Below are positions 1 to 12,900 of a DNA stretch of 64,000 nt, one piece after another (the stretch's first letter is position 1; each line of letters starts with the position of its first letter). Origin of the DNA: Actinernus sp. WN-2022. Taxonomy: Eukaryota; Cnidaria; Anthozoa; Actiniaria; Actinernidae. The stretch lies in the NCBI GenBank assembly GCA_030867875.1, contig JAOWCC010000577.1, positions 154,744,344 to 154,808,343 of the forward strand, given 5' to 3'. The position numbers and the translations under genes are program-made. The notes under the pieces were generated by a model. It was not told the origin of the DNA. It was given only the letters and a program-made list of their open reading frames with translations, and did no database searches.

Positions 1-86
1 ATAAAATATTTTCAGTACATGGATAAGTTAAAAAGTTTGTTATGATGTCTTGCATCTTTAGAAATATGACATACTCGGAATTTCTA

Positions 87-330
87 ACGAGACCTGAAAC
101 AACCATGGGGGCTGATCAAAGCCAGGTCCCGGCTAATCCACAGATCGAATTGGAATTTAGCGTGTCGGTTTTTGCGGAGGGAGGAAAACCGGAGAACCCG
201 GAGAAAAACCCTCGGAGCAAGGGCGAGATACCAACAAACTCAACTCACATATGGCGCCGCGTCCGGGATTCGAACCTGGACCACAGAGGCGAGAGGCGAA
301 GCGCTTAACCATTGCGCCACCCGAGCTCAT
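87..330 (-). repeat. tRNA-derived SINE, family A
   Basis: On the minus strand the head reads like a tRNA: GGTGGCGCAATGGTTAAGCG (A-box region) at about 308-327 and GGTTCGAATCCCGGAC (B box) at about 262-277. The non-tRNA body runs down to about 87. A headless copy of the same body lies at 23880-24002 in the opposite orientation, confirming a dispersed family rather than a true tRNA gene. Confidence 0.75.
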
Positions 331-1307
331 ACGACTTTAATTAGCTGAAACTGGCCTTCTTTATTTGCGGTTAATGCGTACTAACTAACTAAACCACGTA
401 TTAAACTACTGTTAAATCATAACCACTGCAAAATGTTGTAGAGTAATTACATGTATTAATGTTAGTAATCTGGGAGTGAGAAGTGGGAGTCAACAGGTTC
501 GGTTGGCAGTATGGGAAATTTGAAGCCGTTGATGATGTTACTTATGAGTCTATAATTAATCACGCTATATATAAAAGGAGCTACCTTAAGGTTAGAAAAT
601 GTACCGGAGCGAAAAGGGGATCTAATGATCAGAGATATACTGCTAGCGACCCTACTTTTAGTACCTTCTGACAGAGTGGCTCCCCTTGAAGTTCGAATAA
701 GAATGAAAGTTAATCAGTCCATAGAAGAAAGGTTCTGACCGAGTGAGATAGTGTAAAAACTGTAAAGCACACTAGATTATTAACCATCCTGGCAGAGCGC
801 AAATAAGGACTGCAGATACCCGATTCATATTCTGTGATCAGCCTCTCATAATCAATATGACAAGCCCTGTTGTTTCACTGGGCCTCCTCGCCACTGTTTC
901 CTTCTCTTTTCATTTTTAACTCGTTTTAGAGAGCACCGCGTTCTACGGCAAACGGGAAACGTCAGCCCGCCGTCAAAATACGAAATAGATATATAACAAA
1001 CGCGGATCTACTAAACTTCACGTAAAAACTGAAAATGTCAAGCACCAAACACGCGAAAATCGTGGTTATGTTTTCATTTCTGCCGTTCGCGGAAAGAAAG
1101 AACGCGATGCTTAATAAGATAAGATAAGATAAGATATTTATTTCAACTCGGGGGGTTGAGGCTTGTTAAACCTCTAGCAAGTACATGCTAATTAGCCGAG
1201 ACTATCTACTTACAGCTAGTACATAAATTGAAATCTTATATACAATTACATATGAGTACATTATATTAACCATAACTAGTATTAATTACAAGTGGACTAT
1301 GTAAGGG

Positions 1308-1497
1308 TTAGAGACTGCTTGTGAGTGCTTTATCGACAAATACAGGCACGCGCTGACTGTACGATGAACGAAAAATAATGAATACTGCATGAGGCCGAAG
1401 GCCGAATGCAGTATGAAGACATTTTGAGTTCATCGTCCAGTCAGCAAGTGACTGTATTTTGCCGATAAAGCACAAACATAAAGTCTCTAACCCTTTT
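1308..1497. mobile_element. Palindromic MITE-like element
   Basis: The ends read GGGTTAGAGACTGCTTGTG and, inverted, GGGTTAGAGACTTTATGTTT; inner arms also pair (GTGCTTTATCG with CGATAAAGCAC, GATGAACG with the region before TCATCGTCC). No coding capacity and no clear target-site duplication. Confidence 0.6.
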
Positions 1498-1747
1498 AAT
1501 ATTCAAACTGAGTGCACTGTCAGCAGTGAAATTTAATTGTAATACCATAGAGGTCAATAAATATTTCATAAAGAAGTCAAATATTTCGCATGAACTAAAT
1601 CATTTTACGGTAAATATCTCCACAAAGAAATATCATTTCAACAGACAATGAATAAAAACAGGACTTTTAATATCCAACTAAGTAGATAAACTTTGCAAAG
1701 AATATTTACTTTGGCGTTCGGTCAGTTTAGTTGACGTCGCCTTGCGA

Positions 1748-2656
1748 GTATGATTTGTACATTGTACATTTAAAAACGTTTCTCTTGGAGCCATGTATTC
1801 AAATATCAAGTCAGTTTAGCCGGCTTAATTCCTAGATAGTCTACTTTCTTTAATAGTTTCTTTCATTCGAAAATAACTAACCTGCAGATTCCAGTGAATT
1901 GAAATCTTGAAACCGGCCTCCGTGTTCTCGGCTCTGATGCAAACGTTTTCCAAATAAAAAAATCCTAGGTTTTAGAACCATCCACTGGCACTGAATTGTC
2001 GCTTCATTGTCTCCTCTTATTGACAGGATAAGGTCTCGGAAATAAAATCCATTTCTTCAGTAAGACTACTAGAGTGTTGTAGAAGCTTTTGTTTTCTCGG
2101 ACACATGTTGACTTGTTGTACTTTCAGCGCTGGCAGATCAGCCATTTCTAACGAACGATTATGCAAATGTTTGCCTCAAAATAAAATGTGAGCCAGCGAA
2201 AAGTATGATTGTACATTTAACTCGAAAACCTTTCTCTTGGAGCCATGTATTCAAATATCAATTATTTAGCCGGCTTAACTCCTAGATAGTTTACTTTCTT
2301 TAATAGTTTCTTTCATTCGTAAATAACTAACCTGCAGATTCGAGTGGGGCAGTGAACTGAAATCTTGACTTGAATTTGAAACCCGCTTCATTCCATGTGC
2401 TCGGCTCCGATGCAAACATTTTCCAAATCAAAAATCCTGGGTTTTCGAACCATCCACTGAATTCTCGCTTAACGTTCTCCTCTTATTGACAGAGTAAGGT
2501 CTCAGAAATAAAATCCATTTCTTCAGTAAAACTGCTAGAGTGTAGTAGAAACTTTTATTCACTCGGACACATGTTGACTTGTTGAGTTGTACTTCCAGCT
2601 AGCACTCGCAAATCAGCCATTTCCAACGAGCGATTATGCAAATGTTCGCCTCAAAA
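1748..2656. repeat. Tandem duplicated ~450-base repeat with distant inverted copy
   Basis: Copy 1 spans about 1748-2182 and copy 2 about 2203-2656. Both contain TTTCTCTTGGAGCCATGTAT, TAGCCGGCTTAA and a closing CGATTATGCAAATGTT. The second half of copy 2 and its flank (about 2440-2870) recurs inverted at 22865-23335, including the motif around 2790-2830 (GTGCTGTGGTCACCAATAAT). A dispersed, non-coding repeat family. Confidence 0.7.
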
Positions 2657-4124
2657 TATTTTTTTTCTGCCACACAGGAAACAGCGTCCAATTACCTTTC
2701 TAGTAATTGTCTACATTTTCACTGTTAAATAGGCGATTGTAAGCCGTCCAGGCTAAGCGAATGATCCCTTTCCCTAGGTAAGAGAGGGTCTGGGTCGAGT
2801 GCTGTGGTCACCAATAATGCACGCTCATTAGCCAATCACATGCTTGGATTTTGTACAATGCACGAAATTTGAACATTAAATAAATATATATATATATATG
2901 TATCGGTAAAAGTTAAACCAATATGGAATTGGAAATTTTAAACTAGAAATTGAATTTAACAGAGCTGATTTGTTTTTTGAATGATTTTAAAGTAGGTAAT
3001 GTGCTCTATTCACTCGCTCGCTCACTCACGCACTCACTAAGGTGTTAGCACGCCAGAGAGTCTTGAAAGGGCCTTGATGATATCAAGCGATATTCAATTT
3101 ATTCAATATTTTGAATATCGATATTAAAGTTTCTACAGTCGATCTTTCAATTCTCGTGCCTAACAATTTCGCTTCAAAGTTTTCACGCGTTGGATCCCTT
3201 AGTCAGTTCTACTTTCCTCTTCGTCAGTGCACGAGTCGGTGTATAAATACAATTATTTCGAGTATTTCTACTGCAACTTCATACTTCGTGTTGCATATGT
3301 AAGACCTAGAATGGTGCTTGATTCCATTTGTGAAATTAGTTCGAAAGTAAAGGCTGTTTACATATTACTTTGAATTATTTTAATTCCCATCTCATTTTAA
3401 ATGCCATTAACGGATGCATAGTTACATCGGATGAAAATATTACGGTATCAGTTGTTTACCAATTTGAAATTTAGCTAGCAGCTATTCATCGTAGAAGACT
3501 ACTAGCACACTAACTCAAATCGCTTGAGATTATAGAACTTATCTCTATGATTTAAATATCCTGGACAATTTTGGAGAACGTTACCAAATGCATTCCGTGT
3601 TTGTCGTGTATCGGAACTAGTAATATAAACTAATTAACAAATTTTAATATGTCGTTTATAAATTGCAAGTCAGTAATTTCCGGTTCCGGTTCAGCTGGAT
3701 ATCATCTGTCTTGCTGGGTTTCCCAAAATATAGTGGGATTTTTTTTTGAGTGGAAAACAGACAGAACATTGATTATCTCTACTGCTAGAGTCAAAGCGCT
3801 TTTTTTTTCAAACCTTACCAGAGCACTCGAGTGAAGCATTTCTGCTGTTTATCTCTTGTAACGCTATAAGAGATGTTTTATCAAGAAGTACTTTAGAGAC
3901 ATCCATATTTTATTAGTGTCAAAATGGAAAGAAAAGGTAAGTAATGTACATTTTAAATCGGTGTTTGAGACTATTTAGAAAGATTTTTGAAACCGGCAGC
4001 ATCGAAATCGCCGAATTTTGATTGGCTTACCTTACTCGACTCGACCAATCAGATCACTAGTACTAACACAAACAAACAGACAGACGTACACATGAACTTT
4101 TTAATGATATTGATATATTCTTAC

Positions 4125-4421
4125 CTGCTTCCTCTGTACGGAATACTGCTGCTCTCGAACTGTTACCATTATAATTAGAATTGAATATCTGAATGTTTAC
4201 TGTGTAGGGTGTAAAAGGGTTGAGTTCATCTAACACCAGGCTACTAGCACTCGGACACGTTACAACAGTAGTGTTTATCTCGCGTAGAGAGTCGTAAACA
4301 GTCAACTTGTATCCTTGTATTACACCATTCATTTTACCATCCAAGCCTTTGGTCCACTGAATAACAGAAGAATTTCTGCTCACCAAAGCCGCGCTCACGT
4401 TCTCAGCTTTAACTGTTGGGG
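4125..4421 (-). CDS. Exon: fibronectin type III domain 7 (last seen)
   Basis: 297 bases, phase 1 at both ends. It encodes PTVKAENVSAALV, then SVIQWTKG, IQGYKLTVYD and LNPFTPYTVNIQIF, ending FRTEEAG. The open phase-1 donor shows that the gene continues to the left, but no further FN3-sized open frame occurs on this strand before position 1. Confidence 0.92.
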
Positions 4422-7400
4422 CTAGGTAAAGGGAAAGATGATGATGAAAATAATAATAATAATAATAGTTGATAAACCTATCTATCCTGGTATTGAAACT
4501 CAGTGTTTAAGACTACGTTTACACTAGAGGAAAAAAGTATCCGGATTCATATAGTTGAACGTTCTCATGGAAATAGAGAACAAGATGAATCCACCGTACC
4601 GAACAAAATGGCGGCTTGTACTTTTACCCACAATCCTTTGCGCGCGAAGTTCTTTAAATCCGTTATAAAATCGCGGTAGAATCTTTACATCTTTAAAACA
4701 AGCCAGTACAAGTGCTGTTACCAACACACTGTCATTTAAGAGAATAGATGATTTCTATGTGTTATTTTGACTGTGCTAGGTTCGCAAGGGATTGTGGTCC
4801 AGCCGCCATCTTTTCCCGTACGCTGAATACCTGTGCCCTTAGTGTAAACCTCATACTCTCTTGTGTAAACGTAGCCTATATACTACATTCGAGATCAGTT
4901 TCTTCGAAAGCAAACGTAAAGACCTTTACAGTGACGACTCAGTAACAAATGTTAAATGTTAAAAGCAGTGTTAAAGCTCGTGATTTTAGGGAAAATTAGA
5001 GTTAATTTACCATGACTACATGCTAAGAAGGAAGGGCCATGTTTTTCGGCATGCCAACGCTCAGACAATCGATGATTACAAAATGAGTTTGCATGCGGTT
5101 GTTTATGTGAAGGAAGCTTGTGCCAAAAAAGTGTTAACACTGCATATTTGTTTTAAAAAGAATATTCGTACTAGAAAATAAACAATATATACTACTTATA
5201 TCATGAAAATGTGTTACACATTACACTTATATAGGACGTCATATTCCCATCCCCTCCCCCCTCAGGTTATATAATGACACAATAAACTCACTTCCTTCAG
5301 CTGTCAACGCAACAGTTGCTGCACTGAAGTTTCCCATCCCGACACGGGTGAAGCCAGCCAAGCTAACGTTGTATTTTGTAAACGTCTGAAGTCCTTCAAT
5401 ACTGTAGAATAAGGTAGCGCTGCCGTTAACTGTGATCATTTTAACAGAACTCGAGGGATCTTCGTAGTAAGACTGATAGCGTACAATATAGCCTTCGATC
5501 ACTCCGCCGGCAAGATGAGTGGGGATTGGGCTCCAAGATACGTTGAGTGTTGATGTGCTAAGGCTGATATACTTGACGTTAGTCGGGAAACCACTTGGAG
5601 CTAAGAAGAAATCAGAAAATGGTGGTAAGATTTAGGGACAAAAAAAAATCTATGTTGTTCGGTTGAAAGGCTAAAACAAGCACAAAGCAGTTTTTTACGT
5701 GACACCAAAATGTTATTCAGTAGAATTACTTTAAACGATGGAAAATAATGGTATTTGCATGTATGGAATTTACATTTACGAAGACCAGCCATAAATCAGC
5801 GATACTATTGGGAAGTAGCAACTTTCTCTATACCCGCATTTATGTCATAGCCATTTTTGTTATTGCTGCACTTCAACTTTCTAGTAAAAAAATTCAACAC
5901 ACACATAATTATATAATATGTTAGTATATATTTTAACATTCTTACACATAAAGATACTTACAGTATAAACGTATAAGTATTTATACAATGAACAGGACGA
6001 AATGTGCGCTCTGAATGGTCGATAGCCATGACATATATATATCTATATCTATGCACTGATGACGTCACAAGCGCGCTCTATTGGGGGGGGGGGGGGGGGG
6101 GGGAATTCGCCGGTATAAAAGGGTAAGCCCCTCCTCTTTTCACGCGAACTCGAAATTTGAAATTCAAATCAGTCCAGACTGGTGAAAAACATAGGCAAGT
6201 GACTTAGCCTCTCCTGTTAAAATACGATTGTTTAAGGTTTAAAATTAAACAAGCCATCGAAAAGTGAACAGAGGGACGATAATTGTTTCTTAAAGGTATT
6301 ATACGATATTTTCTGACTCTTTACGAACTCTGTAGCCCTTACAATTAATGGGAAGTTGATTTTTTATGCAGTTTGATTTGAATTGGCGCGATAAGCAATC
6401 GGTAGGGAGCACTCAAGCGGAGTATCACGCCAATGTTATGAGTGACAATAGGCCCTTTGCAGCTAACAAATCACGTGGTTGTACTGGAGAGCAAAACAAT
6501 TCTGACTTCATTTATTTAAAGGCCTTGTACAAGATCGGTATTGATATTAGCAAAACCTGTTTGTAAATGCTATTTTCCACCTCCAATCGATTGTCGATCT
6601 TTCTAAAACAGCGTTTTTAAAGATAGTTTGCTCTCCAGCATCCATGGCAACGCCTTAATTTCCCATGGGGATCACGAGCTCAATTCATTCGTTAACGAAG
6701 TATTATATCAGCACGTGACTGTTAACTGCAAAGGGCCAATTGAAGGTGTCCGTGACCTGGCGATGGCCCTCTTATATCCTGAAACTTCCTCTTTAAAGAT
6801 GCACAGATCAACCTAAAATTCAAATCGGCAACCAAAAACCAACCTAAAATTCCAATTCGATCCTGGATATATCGGGAGAACCGGAAACGGCTCCCTGTAT
6901 TTTCGATGCAAAATAAACCATTTGGCATTCTTTGACAGATGATGTGAAAACGTGAAGAGAAAATCAGTCGAAATATTTCGACTCCAACTTTCGTTTTGAG
7001 ATATATGCATACTCTGCTGTCAACAGTCGAAATAGCAAGGCCAGGACATTTTCTTGGTCCAACGTACCATCTTCTGTAGTATTTCCAGTTCTACTCCCGT
7101 TTGGTGGACCAGCATCAATCGTTACTGCTTGTAATGTGATGTTATAACTAGTTAGGAACATAAGGTCAGGTATCGTGAACTTCGAAACTGATCCCGGTGC
7201 CGTGACCGTACGGTTGATGCTCGTAGTGTTCGTGATTTCTTTGTAAGTAATGAGGTAAGAACGTAAAATACCGTTCAAAAGATTAATGGCAATTGGCTTC
7301 CAAGTTATCTTGATGACAAGTCCCACGCCAATAGCACTTTCGATACGTGGACTCGAAATGGGAACTGAAAAAGACAAAACTTACGATTATCAGTAAGGTA

Positions 7401-9866
7401 TGGACTAAAATTTGAATAATAATAATAACAATAATAATAAAAATAAAAATTAACAATAATAAAAATAATAATAACAGTAACGTGTCTTTATTAAGCAGTG
7501 ATATTATACATATCAGATGTAACAATATATTTAGCGCATATACACATGGATAAAAGAAAAAAAACTAAGAATTAAGAACTAGATTGTGGTAATCACCCCT
7601 GTTTCTAATTTGTATTAACGTAAAATATTTCGCGAAAAAAAGAAAACTACATAAGAGTTAAGCCTAAGACTTTCACAGGTTTAAGTTTTCTTAATTTGTA
7701 ATTCACTGTGAGTTTACTAAGTTATCAAATTATTTACTAAAAAAGTTTAAGCCTTCGGAACCAGAGCCTTCGTTCTTTCGCCCAGCGGAGCACAACGCTT
7801 TGCCGCGATGCACACAGCGGTCAAACGTCTGCGCGTGCGTATTACGGTCAGTCTGGTGGGCGGCCGCGCGAATTTCCACGCAAAATTTACCTTAAAACAT
7901 ATTACAGCAAACCGGCGTTTAAAAAAAAATCGGCTTGTGAACTTCTAACCCAAAAAGTTAAGAAAAATACGTGAAAGTTAAGCTTTTTATTTTCACAGTC
8001 GACGGGAAATTGAACGAACTTCAAACTGTGAGTTAATATTTTTTTTTTCATAATTTAACAAAAAAGTTCTCATGGTTTGAAAAGGGGTGTGTGAACAATG
8101 ATGGCCGCCGGCTCGCTTTGAATTTGTTTTGGAATATGTTGTTGTTGCAAGACTTTTGACGCATACGCAAACGTTTGACCGCTGTGTGGCCGCGATGTGG
8201 ATCAAATGTATCCCGCACAGGATACAATTCAAATGTAACCCACCACGTGACAGAAAAGGTGTTATGTGTCGTGTGTGCCACTGGCTAGCTAAAGAGAAAA
8301 CGAATTTAATTATATTTGTTGTAGAGCGGTTTTCAATTACCCTATATCATTATGACGTCACGGCTTGTTTATGAGGGAGACAGAATCGACTTGAACAATA
8401 GAGTTTTGAACTAAATCTGCTTTTGATAGCGATTTCCTTTGTGTTGTTGCTGTTTTGTCCCCTTCCCACGACCGTGATCCTTAGCGTTTAAACAATAGAT
8501 TGTTTTGATTTGACGTCATAATGATATAGGTCAATTGAGTGTCGTTAAAACCAAAACCAACGAGCCAATCAGGAGCAAGTAAAACATCAATGAACCAATC
8601 ACGAACAAGTAAAAACATCAATGAACCAATCACGAACTGAACGATTGGTGTTACTTCAACCAATCACGAGGCAAAGTAAACGCAATCGTGGGTAACTAAC
8701 CAATCAAATTCGAAAGCAATTACTTTTCGACACTCAAATGAAAACCGCTCTATTATAACAAATCACTTAATTACTGGTCCCTCGGGAATCAGTGAGTTTT
8801 GTTTCAAAAATCAATGTTTCCCTCGGAGCCAACCACTAAGTGATTAATACTCGTCTTAAGTCACTCATAACAAATGTTAGGTTTTGCCATCATTATTTCG
8901 GCACAAGCTACCCATGCGCACAACTCCTGTGATATCCCTTGGGGGGGGGGGGGGGGGGGGGGTGTTACACTACAGCACTTACCACCCTCTTTAGTAGTGA
9001 TGTTGCCGTTCCTCCAAGGACCATTACCCTTCACTGTGAAAGCCGCTATCTTGATTTCATACTCGGTGAATATCCCCAGGTGTTTCAGGGTAATGGTCGT
9101 GTTGCAGGTACACGCCGATGTTGATTCACCTTGTTTGCTTCCATTCAGTGCATTGTATAGGATAAAGTAACCTTTGATAGGACCGGAAGTCAACTCCAAA
9201 GGTAATGGGTTCCACGTCAGGCGAATCACGGTGGCGTTAATGAAATTATTATTTATATTCTCTGGGGCACCAGTGGGCACTAGATAAAAAAAACAAGATT
9301 AAGGGTGAAGTGATGATTCATTTTCTTATAGTGTATAGGCTTTTCAAACACATGGCATTTGTTCTACTCCCAACAACTACATCATGTTAAGTTAGTGAGT
9401 GCACACTCAGAAATTAAGGCATCTCCTGGGGTTCGTATTATTAAAAAGCAATGAACGACAGATTGGCTTTAAAAGCTGTTTGATGAACTAACGTACTTCT
9501 ATTTGAACTATTCTGAGTTTTTCAAGAGCTTGAGAATGGGTTATTATCTTCAGACCACCACAGAGTGCATACGTTGTTCTTGAGCCCTGTGTACGTGGCA
9601 AGGACACGGTACGGCTGCCTAACGCTTTGGGCACGGCACTCTTAAATATTTTTGTCGTGTAAATAGAAATGTTCCGTGCTAAAAAATCTAGGGGTGATGA
9701 GACCCTGTCAAGAGGTAAGTAAGTAAGTAAGTAAGTGACTTTATTTAAGTGTCAATGTATTTAGCTTTGCAGCTAATTGGGGACACTAGTCCTACGATTT
9801 TACGTCCTTATCCGAGAAGACGTGAAGGTCTAACCGTTTACTGTATTATGTAAAGGCAGCAGCACC

Positions 9867-9905
<39 letters not shown>

Positions 9906-12900
9906 CCGGGGTTTGAACCCGCGACCTCCCGCTCGAAAGACCGGAGCTTAACCACTGAGCTAACCGGGAGGCGGTTAGTCTCGGCCCACCTGTTTGGACT
10001 GCCGTTCCCAAGTTAGGAGTGCCGTGCCCAGAATCGGTGATTTTGTTGATTTCTAGCTATATCTATGGCGCCCCGCCTTCGGCGCGCGCGGGAACCTCAT
10101 GTGAAAAGAAAACTAAAGACGTAATCAGCTGCCATGCACTCCTGTAGTATTCACATGGTACTGCTCTTTACCTCCAGCTTGCGTACGAGTTTTCAGAATG
10201 ACTGTTGTATTCCCAATCCCAGCAACCGTACTTCCATGAATGGCTATAGTATACTCCTTGTATGGAAGCAGATGTGTCAGGTACACTTCATTAGTACCAG
10301 CATTAACTGTAACATTTAACATGTCACTGCCTCCAAAAATATTGTAAGTAACGAAGTATTGTGTTATGATGCCATTTCTTTTGTCTGGAGGAATGTTTCC
10401 CCAGGACGCTCTGATGGCTGTGTCGTTGAGAGCATTAGCTGATGCATTTTCTGGGCCTTCACTTGGCACTGGAAACAAGTTCGAGTCAAAGTGTTAGTGA
10501 TTGACACTGTACAGACACAGTATAGACTATCACATCTAACTGCATTACGCGTTCAAGTAGATCAAAACTACTACTGTGCTTCAGAAATTGCAACTGGCAT
10601 GAACAGAACCTTTTATACTGATTCCACCTTCACATCTTCATGATGACGATGTTAAAATCCCATAGAAAGTCTTTACAGCTATGTGATGCGACACCGGTAA
10701 TTTCAAATAATTGAATATAGACTCGAATGTAGACGGCAGTCTCGGAGTTTCGTTTTTAGATTTCGAATGTGGACCCACAGTAGGCTCGAAAGCCTTGCCA
10801 CTGTTATTTAAGATTTCAAACGCTGTTAGAGTTTATTTTGATGCAAATAGCTGCATTTGTACTTTCCCGACACATCATGTAGATTTTAAACTGTCAATTC
10901 AATCTCCAAATCCATGTGAAGGCTTTGAAAAGCCCGCCGTAATTGTCTGTGTTACTGGTCTCGCCTGACATCACATAGGTGTAAACATTTAAATTCGCTA
11001 TCGCCAATAAAAGGGAATATACATGTACAAGAACGCATTATTTACCATTTCTTTGTTTACTATGATCCAAAAATATTTATTTATTTCATCGTAAGAGATT
11101 TCAGTTTCTATGTGGAATGTTTAATTTATACAAGAAAAAACGGACTTTTAACTAATGAGTGCATCATAAACGACGTCCTTTCTGTCGTTCATATCATAGG
11201 CGGATCCAGGAAGTGGGCTTAGGGCGTTGCATGGAGATCATTCCTGGAGATCACTGTAAATAGCATTTCAGAGTCTCTAGATTACAATTTTTTTTTTGCA
11301 AATTCCCCTATGGCTCAACCCCCTATGATTCGCTGAAACCTCTATGACTCGCTCAACCCCACATGACTCGCTCAACCCCACATGACTCGCTCAACCCCCC
11401 TATGACTCGCTCAACCCCCCTATGACTCGCTCAACCCCCCTATGACTCGCTCAACCCCCCTATGACTCGCTCAACCCCCATATGACTCGCTCAACCCCCA
11501 TATGACTCGCTCAACCCCCCTTCACAAAATCCTGGATCCGCCCCCGTACATACATCGTCGTCGGAGACCCAGACCGACGAGGAAGCTTGTTCATGTAAAT
11601 CGAAATATCACTCAACACATACGATGAAACAATGATATGGATCCAAACACCGAGAACAGATGAAAGCACTCGGCCGTTTATTATTTCGAGGTGTTTGGAT
11701 CCCCTGATTTTGATATTACTTCTCACACGAAAACAATACCTGTATTCATAAATCATTAGGAAGTATTGTTTGCCTGGTATTTTGTTGTATAAAATTATAG
11801 ACTACAAGGGTTGTGATTGTTATTATTTCACGGTTGTTTCAACAAACGGCCTGATAGTGTAGTGGACAAGACAGAGAAGTAGCAGTTGGGAGCAACCACG
11901 AGGACGATGATTCGAGCCACACTCATGACGCCGATTTTTATTTCCATCATTCCCTTCAGTTCTCTTCATGTAAAGTCATACTTATGATGTAACCTTGTAT
12001 CTTAATTAGGTCCATCACGCATCAATCTTGATGGCCAAGAGTCATCCACCTGACCAAAATGGGATCACCCTATAGACCCTTTGCACGTGACGTCATAGCC
12101 GCCATGTTGGTGTACAGTTAACAATAGATTCTTCGTTGGCTTCTTTTGTTCTGTACACCAACATGGCCGCCATGGCCGCCATGGCCGCCATGCCCTTTGT
12201 CATTTGAATCTCTGGGGATTGAGTGCAAACCATCTATTGGATGTTGGATGTTGTATAAACTCGAGCTGAAAGCGACGAATTCTGTATCTGAATTATCAAA
12301 CTTCTAATGTAGAGAGTCGTGTTTTCAGTTATTTTGGCGACATGACTTATTTTGGCCGAGAAAATCGAAGTTCAAGTTTATGTAAATGAGACCGTATCTA
12401 TATCACATTTATGAACACTCATAAAACATTCATTTCTTTCGTTTTTGCTAGTTTGATAAGTATTGTTTCAAACACGAATTTGTAGTGTTTTATCAGGGGT
12501 TCCAAATATTGAGAAAACAAATCGAAATATTTGGATCCCCTGATGAAACACGTTTGGAACTGGTGTTTCATTGGATGTCAAGATGCATCCACCTGACGAA
12601 GCTTCGAACAAGGGTTTGACCGAGTTTCAAGACCCATGCATGTGACCAAATACAGTCCCTCCATTGGATGCCTATCTCATGAATTATTAATGAGCTTGAG
12701 AATTCTTCTTTCTACAACGGCCAGTTAAACGTGTGCCTCGTCGTATAATACACCAGCTATGTGTCTCTTGAGCTTATTGCGAAGAGAGAATTTCTAAATT
12801 ACCTGCGTGATAAAACATGATAAAACATAACACAACATGCTGTAATAGTTCATTGTGGTACATACCGTCCTCTAAAGTTGTAACCTCAATGAAGCGGCTA

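Larger units (their letters stand above)
1..4124. other. Non-coding stretch at left end
   Basis: Contains a SINE (87-330), a short palindromic element (1308-1497), a tandem pair of ~450-base repeats (1748-2656) and a low-complexity stretch (2880-2900, TA repeats). On the minus strand, 3797-3841 could be a 45-base phase 1-1 exon (ALQEINSRNASLECS) continuing the large gene, but its splice sites are weak and I do not call it. Otherwise no coding signal was seen. Confidence 0.4.

Noticed and set aside
3797..3841. Possible 45-base phase 1-1 exon after FN3 7 on minus
   Set aside because: The frame fits, but the acceptor lacks a pyrimidine tract and the short peptide has no recognisable domain.
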